From Dasypus novemcinctus (Eukaryota > Chordata > Mammalia > Cingulata > Dasypodidae), in assembly GCF_030445035.2 (NCBI RefSeq), contig NC_080698.1, forward strand, positions 6,620,038-6,684,037: a stretch of DNA of 64,000 nt. The letters are read 5' to 3'. Of this stretch, positions 11,641 to 21,100 are shown piece by piece. Positions within the stretch are counted from its first letter, which is position 1. Each line of letters opens with the position of its first letter. The notes beneath the pieces are model-generated. The model saw only the letters and a list, made by a program, of their open reading frames with translations, made no database searches and was not told the origin of the DNA. Made by a program: the position numbers and the translations under genes.

Positions 11641-13109
11641 GTTGGAGGGGTTTTCATTTCCTTCATTATGTGTGTTTGCAATTCAGGCTTTTTTTTTTTG
11701 CAATGAGAAAATCCTCCTTTCTGATCAGAACAAAGCAAAGTCATTTTGTTTTAAATGACTCATCCGTGAGTATGGTTTTGGTCTTTTGTGCACGCCTACC
11801 CCTTTTAGTTAGTGATTAGCCCTCACTCCACGCGCCACGGCGGGGGTGGAAACGGGGTGCTGCGAGGGGTCCGTGGGCCTCGCTTCCCTGCCTTGGCTGA
11901 AGGCACCTGAATTCATTTGCCATTTCAGCGCCGGGACTTTCAGCGCCTCTTTCTCCCGAAGTGCGCGTGGTGCACGACCTCGCGCTGCCCGCCCGGCGCC
12001 TCTACCCCACACTGGGGTAGACACAGTGCAAGGGACAAAAGATGCAAGAGACGACCCGCTCCCACCGCCGCGCAGCCACTCGCCTTGCGGGTCTGCTCCT
12101 GCCGGTGTGCGGGCCCCCGGGCTGTCCCCGGCTGCAGGGGCCATGGGCGTGGTACTTCCACAGCGGGCACACGCGCGGGACTGACTTACGGACTCCACTC
12201 ACCCAAGGACTGGGGCATAGGAAAGTAAAGCTTGCACGGAGTTGTGGACCCCCCGGCGTGCTGGCCTGCCAATGGCACGCAGTGGTTCCAGGCTGCCCTC
12301 TGTGCAGGCACCTCTGCTCGTGTTCAGATCAGGTCTCCTTCTCCTTGACCTCGCGTCCCCTGCTCGCTCCCCAGGCTTTCTAGGCTTCACGCGCTTGTGG
12401 ATATGTTTCCTGCTCTGGGGGACATTTCATCCCCTCAGGCGAGCTCACCCGCTCTGCAGGCAAGCTGGGAGGCTTTGCGGCTGGTGGAATAAAATACTCT
12501 AAAAGGAGTATCAGAGATAAGAGAGAAATAGACAAGAAGGCTGTCAGAGGGGTGGATATGTTTTCTTTTTGCTCTTGGCTTTCTCCAGATTTTCTGAGTC
12601 CGAAGGACATTTATGATGAAAGAAAGGGATTTTTTTTTTTAAAGCTAGCACAGGATTTCAAAGTTGCAAAAAGTAGCCTCGGTGAATCTGATGACTAGAT
12701 GGTTCTTTCAGAGCTTGCAGCTTTCCATGCCCGGCAGGAGTCGGCTACAAGTTCCTCCTTCAGAGGGCTCTGCAAACAGGTGTGCTGAGCGGAAGATCGC
12801 GGGGCTGCTTTGTTCAAACGCTGACAGTTATTTTTATGATAGCACTTAAAATTTCATGCACAGTGGTTAAATCGCTTGCAAACCCGAAGGAAACAATGGA
12901 AGTCTCCTCTCCTCTGATAATCATTGTTTGGTCTCCCTGCAGAAAGCGTCTCCGCGCCGACCGGCAGGGAAGCACCTAACCTGGGTAGGCACGTCCACGT
13001 AGCGAGATTTTTAAAAAGATGACACAACGTTGTCCCCTGCATCTTGCTAGTCTACCTTATCATCATCTGGGCGACCCCAACCTCTTCACATCAGTGTGAG
13101 GGCTAGCTT
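11641..13109. other. Intergenic, no gene seen
   Basis: About 1.5 kb, GC-rich at 11820-12400 with spurious overlapping ORFs on both strands. No recognised repeat, RNA gene or exon. Confidence 0.45.
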
Positions 13110-13415
13110 ACTCTTTTTATCGGCTACTGTATGGTTCATTGGATGGATGTATTGTAATATCACCGATTGTTAGATATGTCACCGATTGTTAGATATTTAG
13201 TTTTTTCCAGTTTTCTGCCCTGCAGAAAAAATGCTGCAGCATAAACCACTGTACCTGCATCGTTCTGTTCTTTTGTGAGAATCCAAGTAGGGTAAATTGC
13301 AGCAGAGGATCTGCTGACTCAGAGGGGTTGTGCTTTGCAAAATGTGACAAATATGGCTTGACCCTCAGCAAAGTCTGCACAAATTGACACTCCCCACAGC
13401 GGCCTGGAAGCCTTT
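13110..13415 (-). mobile_element. L1 fragment, antisense
   Basis: The plus strand reads like the reverse of the L1 ORF2 end: 'atggttcattggatggatgt', 'ttttttccagttttctgccc', 'aaaaatgctgcagcataaac' and 'caaattgacactccccacag'. Inside it, a short unit containing 'tcaccgattgttagatat' is directly duplicated at about 13159-13196. Confidence 0.55.
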
Positions 13416-13594
13416 TCTCCAAAGTCTTACCAATGACTTATCGGGATCAATTATTCCTTTATTCAATCCCAAACGAACTATAACTAATCATAACCAATGC
13501 CACTCTTTCTTCTGAAATGGCTTCCTTCTTTGGGAATTTGTTCAGATATTGTCTGATAATATTGAATCTCTTCATGCAAGTCAAAAGGAGGTGA

Positions 13595-13696
13595 CGTGGG
13601 AAGTAGATGTAGCGCAGGTGGTTGAACACCTGCTTCCCATGTACGAGGTCCCGGGTTCAATCCCGGGTCCCTCCTAAAAAAAAAAAAAAAAAAAAA
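13595..13696 (+). mobile_element. tRNA-derived SINE (DAS type)
   Basis: The head is 'gtgggaagtagatgtagcgc', with 'tgcttcccatgtacgaggtc', a B box inside 'ccgggttcaatcccgggtcc', the end CTCCT and a 22-base A tail. The flanks 'aggaggtgac' and 'aagaagtgac' look like an imperfect target-site duplication. It is a retroposon, not a tRNA gene. Confidence 0.9.
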
Positions 13697-14689
13697 GAAG
13701 TGACATCATTAAGCCGTGGATGTTAGAAACAAATGAAGTACTTCCTAATTAATGTCTCCAAAAACCATTTCCTTATCCCTCAAGCTGTAACCTAATTAAA
13801 TTTCTGGAGTTGGGTATTTTTGTTCTGGGCATTTTTTTTCACCTGAATGAAAAAACTATAGATCTCAGCACCAAAGTGGCTACTTTTCTCCTCATAAGTT
13901 GAATTTCCTATCTCTAAGCAGAAGCTGGAGTGCTGTTTGCAGAATTCCATCACGCCAAAGCGTGACGCCCTGGGAACAGCTCAGAAATAATAGTACCTGG
14001 GGAAAGATCTTGGTTCTTGTGCTTAGGAGGAAAAGGAGAAATCACAGCTTTTCTGAGGAAAATACTCTTCCCAATCACCTAGGAAATAGTAAAAAAAAAA
14101 AAAAAAGAAGAAATTGCGAGCAAGCCGAACGCTCCCCTAGGGGAAGTTTGAAATAAATGATGGCACAGACCCTTGGAATGCTACACAATCCATGCATTCG
14201 CGTGTTTCAAGAATATTTGATGATGGAGGAAATGCACATAACTTGTTAGATTAAAAAAAAAGGATAAAAAGTGTGTGAGTTCCCAGAAGCAAGACTGGGA
14301 GGGCAAACAGTCAGAAGTTAAGAATGGCTATTTTGGAGTGGTAGGCTTATGGGTGGTTTGGATAATCTTCTTTCAGTTTTTGTACATTTTTCAAGAATCC
14401 CATAAAAACAGTGGTTACTTTCATAGTATAATGGAAACATAGTATTTTAAAAAGAGAAATGTCAAAAGATTGTCAGCACTCAGATGGCCACAGTGGAATT
14501 CTGCTCATGCCCAGCTGGCTGGTGAGGGTCCTGGCCAGCGCAGAGGCCACCTTTCCACCCCATCTCTGCCCCCACCCGCACCCCCAGGTTGCTTGTGTCT
14601 GGTTTCCTTGGTTAGTTTTACATTTTTCATCTGAGGACCAATTTCCAAGGCACTTTTTCCTATCTTTTTTTCCTCTTTCAGTTGTCATA
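13697..14689. other. Intergenic, AT-rich, no gene seen
   Basis: AT-rich sequence with an A run at 14091-14106. The end of this stretch (about 14340-14460) may be a further L1 3' fragment. No coding signal. Confidence 0.4.
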
Positions 14690-15880
14690 ACCTATTATTT
14701 GGATATAGATTAAAAATTACTGAAAAGATGCAACAATTGTGTAGGAACTTCCCAGGACCTTTCACCTGCCTCACCAATTGTTTTCCTTTTTTCCCTTTGG
14801 TTTGTCATTTCCTGTGTGTGTGTGTGTGTGTATGTTATATGCACCTTTTTTCCTGAATCGTTTGAGAATACGCAGTAGGCAGTTGTGCCCTTTACTCCCA
14901 AATACTTCATGGGGTGTCAGAAAAATCAGGAAATTTCACATTGATAAACACTGTCGCCTAATTCACAGTTCACGTGAAAGTTTCCTCAATTTTTCAATAA
15001 TGTCCTTTATTGTTACCAGCCCCCCACCCCCTCCAAGGTCAAATCCAGGTTCTCACATTGCATTTAGTTGCCACATTCTTTAGTCTTCTTGGCCTGGGAG
15101 AGCCAGTCAGTCTTTCTCTGTCACTGACCTCAATATTCTTGAAAGATATTGGCTGGTTGTTTTGATGAAAGTCCCTCACTTTGGATTTGTCTCTCTCCTT
15201 GTCATTATATTTAGGTTAATGCTTTTTATCAGAAACACCAGTAAGGGGTGGCAGCTGTCCCTCCTCAGTGCACCTTTTAGGATGCCTGTGATGTCGTCTT
15301 CCCCCGTTGGTGGAGACTGGCTTCAGGTGGCATCCTCAGAGTCCCCACAGTGAAGTGACTATTCCATTTGTAATTAATATGCACGTTGGGTCTCTGGTCT
15401 CCATAAATATCCTTTTCCTCATCACAGTAACATCAGCATCCATCGCTGAATTTCTTATCCCTTCATTCCTTCTATATTTATTACTTGTCACCATAAGAAA
15501 GAAGTTTCTGTTCTCCCCTACGTGTGCATGTCTTATGTATGCGTGTCAGTATGGATTCATGGGTTCTCATCTTATTTATTGTGCCATTACTATCATTTAT
15601 TTTAATGCTCAAATTGCCCCAGATTTGGCTAGTGGAAGCCCCATCAAGTTGGCACCTATGTCTTTTTGACATGTCCCCATGGTCCTTTGGACAAATTCTT
15701 ACATTTGGGGGCAAAATGCTATTGCAGGCTCATTTTGTACTTTTCTTGTTCCCACTCGGTGATCAGATATTTCTCCACGGAGCCTCGTTCCTTTTGGTGG
15801 AGAATGGTATTTAGAAACCAAATTCAGGGCACTGGATGCTCACCCTGTAAGTTACAGCTTTAGGCGCTCTGAGCAGGCAG
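14690..15880 (-). mobile_element. Old L1 (L1M-type) 3' UTR, antisense
   Basis: The plus strand follows the reverse complement of the older L1M 3' region over about 1.2 kb: 'tcaataatgtcctttattgt', 'gcatttagttgccacattct', 'aatgctcaaattgccccaga', 'tttttgacatgtccccatgg' and 'gtggagaatggtatttagaa'. A (GT)n stretch lies at 14813-14831. Open frames here are fortuitous. Confidence 0.75.
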
Positions 15881-16069
15881 TCAGGGGATACACACGGAAA
15901 CGTGCAAATCTGGGTTCCCTCCCTATTGCGAGTTCCTCCTGATCCTCAGTTCCTCCATAGTACTGTGAGGGTCCCCAATCCAGGGCTCTTTTGAGGGGCT
16001 GCTGGTAGGAAGGTTACAGCCAGATATGATTAGGAAGACTGAAGAAAATCAAAGAGTTTATTGCTTTTT

Positions 16070-16690
16070 AAAAATTTCATTTTAAGAGCTTTTTTAAGGT
16101 CCAATGGAAGAAACTGCAAGTGTTTAAAGTACAGAATGTTTAAGTTTTGACATCTGTATAGACCTGTAAAGTCACTCCATAGTCAGCACAGGAGGTTTCC
16201 ATGATCCCCAAAGGTCTCCTTGCACCCCGTCACACCTTCCTGCCTCCGGCTCTCCCCTGCTCTCCCCCTCCCTCCTTTCACAGGCAACCACCGACTAATC
16301 TGCTTTCTGATACGAGAGACTAGCTACATTTTCTAGAATTTTATGCCAATGGAATCATACAGCATGTAGCTTTTTGTCTGGCTTCTTTCACTGAGCATAC
16401 TTATTCTGAGATTCGTTCTCATGTGCATAAACAATTCATTCCTTATTCCACTGTGTGGCTATTCCACAGTCTACTGATCCATTCATGAGTTGATAGACAT
16501 TTGGGTTCTTTCTACTTTTTGGCTACTACGAATAAAACTTCTATGAACATTCGTGCACAAGTTTTTGCGTGGACGTGCGCTTTCATTTTTCTTGGGTGGG
16601 ATGGTTGGGTAATAGAGTAGGTGTGTGTTTACCTTTTTAAGAAACTGCCAAGTTGTTTTCTAAAGTGGTTGTAGCACGTATTGGGTTTTG
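16070..16690 (-). mobile_element. L1M-type fragment, antisense
   Basis: 'caatggaatcatacagcatg', 'gtctggcttctttcactgag', 'ctattccacagtctactgat', 'tgatagacatttgggttctt' and 'gaaactgccaagttgttttc' are the standard reverse-strand wording of an L1 3' region. It continues the antisense L1 block to its left after a gap of about 190 bp. Confidence 0.8.
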
Positions 16691-16917
16691 AAAACCACTG
16701 TACTTTCAGTAAAGCAGGTGGGCCTTGATGTTGTGTCACAGAAAGGAAGCGACAGGCTCTGGCTGAGTTTATGAGGAGAGTGTTTTCTTTTGGAAACCTG
16801 GGTGTGGAGCTGGAGTCGCTCCTTTGAAATAGACTTCCTAGGGGTATGGAAAAAAAAGGCCCTGCTGGGGCCCAGCCCGTGTCCTCGGCTATATAGGAGT
16901 GGGATTTAACAGACTTC

Positions 16918-17115
16918 AATTTTTAGAGCAGTTTTAGGTTTACAGAAGAACTGGCAGAAAGTCCAGAGTTCCCAGGTTCTCCTTGGCCCCCTTCCACCCC
17001 CTCCCTCCGAGGCTTCCCCGATTATTAACGTCTTGTGTTGATGCGCTGCATTTGTCGTCATCGATGAGCCAGTGTTGATACGTCATTATTAGCTAAGCCT
17101 GTGGTTCACGCAGGG
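16918..17115 (-). mobile_element. L1M-type 3' UTR fragment, antisense
   Basis: 'tttttagagcagttttaggt', 'ttacagaagaactggcagaa', 'cccgattattaacgtcttgt' and 'gtgttgatacgtcattatta' match the reversed L1M 3' UTR. The left end of the window (about 120-300) has the same block. Confidence 0.75.
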
Positions 17116-17469
17116 GTGAATTTAAGGAGATTCAAGACACGGGAGAACAAGGCCAGGCTTGCGCTCGGTTTGCCGCGGGAAGCGCAGCCTGTCCTTTTCT
17201 TGGCAAACAAACCTAGGACTGGCTCTTCCTGCCGGTGTCGTGGGGTAAGGAGGACATGGCGCCCGTTTTCCTGCCCCGAGCTTGTACCTGGGGGCCTGCA
17301 AGGGTGCTGGGGCTGCAGGACCCCTCAGGAGAGGGACGCGGAAGGGGGTACGCCCCCGCCCCTGCGGCCTCAAATCAACCACTGCCCTGGGGGGGGGGAG
17401 CGGCCAATGAGTCACCAGAACTTGACAAGGCGATCAAGAGAAAACAGGTTTTTTCATGATGTATATATC

Positions 17470-17612
17470 TTCAAAAAAATACAATTTACCTAAACGATGG
17501 GGTAGGGGGTGGGGAGCGGATATATGGGAACCTCTTATGTTTTTTATGTTTTTTAATGTAACGTTCTTTGTGATCTATTAACTTTAATTTAAAAAGTGTA
17601 AAAAAAAAAAAG
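17470..17612 (+). mobile_element. L1 3'-end fragment
   Basis: 'ggggtggggagcggatatat', 'gggaacctcttatgtttttt', 'taatgtaacgttctttgtga', 'tctattaactttaatttaaa' and an A tail form a 5'-truncated L1 3' end. The layout is the same as at 3300-3470 and 28600-28932. Confidence 0.6.
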
Positions 17613-17644
17613 AGAAAATGCACTGATGTCAAAAGGACAGACTG

Positions 17645-17854
17645 GGGGATGCCGATGTGACTAAAGCAGCTGAGTTCCTGCCTCCCACGTGGGAGGTCCC
17701 CGTACCTCCTGAACAACAAAAACAAAAACAAACAACAAGCAAAACCAATGAAAACAACTCGGGGAAGCTGATGTGGCTCAGTGGTCGAGCACCGGCTTCT
17801 CACATATGAGGATCTGGGTTCAATCCCTGCTCCTGGTACCTCAAAAAAAAAAAA
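17645..17854 (+). mobile_element. Two DAS-type SINEs in tandem (dimeric insertion)
   Basis: The first head is at 17645 ('gggatgccgatgtgactaaa'). It lacks the GGTTCAATCCC segment and ends in an A/C-rich linker. The second head is at 17761 ('ggggaagctgatgtggctca') and has an intact B box at 17815-17827 and a short A tail. The pair is bordered by 'ggacagactggg' on the left (17635-17646) and 'gacatactggg' on the right (17855-17865). One shared imperfect target-site duplication suggests a single dimeric insertion. Confidence 0.8.
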
Positions 17855-18180
17855 GACATACTGGGAAAAATTTAAGCACCACAGGGGCCTGTCCCCGCTC
17901 TCATCTGTGCGTGGGAAATTGGCTAATTACTAAGTAAAAAGACAATAAAGCCTGCCAAAGTCGAAGAGGTGAGTGACAGCTTCCAGGACGAGGTTTCTTT
18001 CATTTCCATGTCAAAAACTAAGATGACTTTGAAATCTGGACTATTTGGCTTACCATTTGGGATTTTTTTTTTTTCCATGAGTATAAACAAATTTATACTT
18101 AATCTCCATTGCTTGGTGTTTGGTTGCTACGGTTCATTTATAAGCCAATTCTCTTTCTGGTTCTTGCCTTCTCTTTCTAG

Positions 18181-21100
18181 AAGCCGGTTTGCTTTGGACC
18201 CACCATGGCACCCACAGAATTCACAGTGAGTAAGACGTGCCCCGTGGGTCCCTCCAAACTCCCCCGCGTGCCTCTTCTGTGGGCGTGGGAAGGAACCTGC
18301 TGCTGGGCGGGCCCTCCGTGTGCTCCCCTGGTACCACCGCTGCACAGGGCCCCACGCAGGGTGCTTGGGATGAAGACGGGAGGAAAGTGCCATTCACAGT
18401 CTTACAGCTCAGGACTTTTCTGATCTGTAGCTGGGACTGCTGAGGTCCCCCGTGTGTCTGCTCTGAAATTCAGAATGAAGAGGGCAGGAGCTCACTTCCT
18501 TAGTTTTTAAAAGCCTGGCGGCAAGCGCTTTAGTTGTGGCTCTTGCATAACAACAAGTCGGCTTTACAAAAACACAGCCGCACGGCTTTCTCTGAAAGAG
18601 ACTGAGAGCCTGGCGAAGATCAGTGGGTGACATTGCTACCCCGGGAATCCTCGGTGATTTGCCAGCCAAATCTCATCGTTATAGACTCCAACAAAATTCC
18701 CAGGCGTTTGTTGCATCCGTGAGTGCCTTAGCGAACTATCTGAGGCTTTTAATTTGCTTTTCTTAGAGGGAAGGCCTCAGTTTTATAGGTAGATCATTGA
18801 AATCAAGCCTGCTTACACACATGCTCATGTTGACTTAAGTATATGACTATAACAGACCTATTTTTTTCTTGATCAAAGTGCTAAAAATCATCCCAAATAA
18901 GCGAAATAAATCCTATCTTCTCAAGTCTTGGGAGTAACGCAGGTGTCTCGTGACGACGCCCTGCTCAGGACAGCTCCGCGCTGTGCTGTGGCATCAGGGT
19001 CCCGCAGCCTGCGAGGAAGTGGCTTCGTGCCGACCTTTCGCTCCTGCCCTGTCCCATCCAAGGGCCCGACCTGGGCCAAGTCCTGCACACAGGAGCCTGT
19101 TAACTTTTTAACGTCTTGGCCCATTTCAGTTTCCACCACCACCTCGAGTGGTGTCTTTTGGAAGCTGTTTCCTTGTTTGGCATGGAGAAGGTGCTCAGTA
19201 AGTATTTGTTGAATGAATGAATGGATTTCGGTTTTTATTGCCCATGAATGAGAAACAAAGAACGAATGTCTCTCGAGCCTGGGATGGACAGTGAAAGTGC
19301 CAGTTGCGTTTTCACAAGAATGTCTTTCTTGTGGGGTACAGCCTGTCACCTGAATGAATGACCACTCTTCACAGCTGAGGAAGAAGCAAGATCTGGTTTT
19401 TATTTTTGCTAATACGGGATAACAGGTTGTTCCCAGGGGTCTAAATGTTGGTTGAACTTTTTTTAAAAGAGGGTCTCAGACCAACATAGCTTGGTAAGAA
19501 ACTCAGTAAAAGAAACCTTTGGTAAGAGTTACAGTTACGAAAAGGAATTGGTCAGCTCCTTAAAACAGCCAAGTTTGGACACTTTGTAGTGAAAACTGCA
19601 ACTCTGTCTTACTTTCCTCACTTACCGCAATGTTCCATAACAAATTTGAGGCAGCGTAGGAGGATATACAGCGAAATAGAAAACGAAGACTATAAATTGG
19701 GAACGGATGTAGTGCAGTGGTTGAGTGTCTGCTCTCCATGTCCCGGGTTCAATGCCGGTACCACCTGAAAAAAAAGAATATAGATTAAAATAGAGTCAGA
19801 GAAATAGATTCTGATGGATCGAATAGGGAGACAAGACTGGGAGGAGTTAGAACGTGGCTTTCCAGCCTCAAGCTGGGCCCGTCGATATGGTATTCCAGAA
19901 CCAGGGGGGCCCCTGAGCCCCTGAAATGTGGCGACTCCAAACGGAGAAGTGCCGAGGGTAAATACACTGAGTTTGAAGACAATCCAAAAAAAAAGAACAT
20001 AAAATATCTGTTTTATCTTGATTACATCATGAAATAGTTTAGCTATAGGAGGCTTCAATAAAATATATTATTAGAGATAGCTCTGCCTGTGGCTTTTCAC
20101 TTTTTTAATGTGGCTACTAGAAAATGTAAACCTGCCCGGGCGGCTCGCTCCGTGTTCCTCTTGGACCACTCTGGTCAGAAGGACCTTGGCAGGTCACTGT
20201 CGTCTGGCTATAAATTTGGCTGAACTTCTTGGTTACAAGGGGAACCCCAATCAATCATAAAATCCACGGGGCTGGTGGCAGGAGGCGCGCCCGTTCGTCA
20301 GGACACACGGGTGCCTTTCTTCCTACTTCTTTTGTATTTAGAAGCAAAGTGCACACGTGGGGCGACCTCGGCAGGGACACGGCTAGTGAAGAGGCCCCTT
20401 AGCGCAGCCCCCAGGGGAGACACAGCGGCTGCAGGGGCGGCTCGCCGTCCACCCCATCGCAGGTGCTGGGTGTCGCGCAACGGTGACGCGCGGGTGTCGT
20501 CCACGCAGCCCTGGAGCGAGAAGGGAGGACGGGTGGGGGCGAGGTCCTTCAGACCCTCTAAGGAGCGTTTCCTAACCCGGGCGCTAAGAGCAGCCGTCTT
20601 CGTAACGTCCCCGGCAAGGACAGAGCAGTGTCTCTGGGACGGAGCTCGGGGAGCAGGGAGGATGGAAGGGAAGGCCCTGCACCCTTGGAACTCCTCGCGG
20701 AAGCCTCGTGGCCCTTCCCTGAAGAGTGGGGCTCAGGCGCCCAGCCTTCGGGGGCAGTGACTGGAACAAGTTGGTAAATTTTCACATTTACATTTACTGG
20801 AAGATTTTCTAAGGCCCAAGGGATTTTTACCCACCAGACGGATGAAACCGCGAGCGTGGGCCAAGGCACGGGGGGTGCGTTTGTCCAGGACCCCCCAGCC
20901 TGGAACGGGGACCCTTGCTCTGTTTTCCTCACCCAGATGGCCAGCGCTTAGACGTGTGCGGGCGGCAGGGGCTTCCCTTGGTCTCCGAGACAGACGGGTG
21001 CAAATTCTGCCGCCCCGCACTCCCGGACTCTGCGGAGGCCCTGGGCCCCCACCCCACGCCTAACGAGGCGCACCCCGGCTTCCGCTCCACACGCCGCCCT

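Noticed and set aside
13595-13696. tRNA gene (A and B box seen)
   Set aside because: The sequence has a SINE head, an A tail and probable target-site duplications, and it cannot fold into a full cloverleaf with normal arms. The same holds for the other SINE copies in the window.
1-18180. Exons of LZTFL1, the expected left-hand neighbour
   Set aside because: I looked on the minus strand for its start region and leucine-zipper coding exons and saw none. In human its main promoter is tens of kilobases from CCR9, so it is probably to the left of the window.
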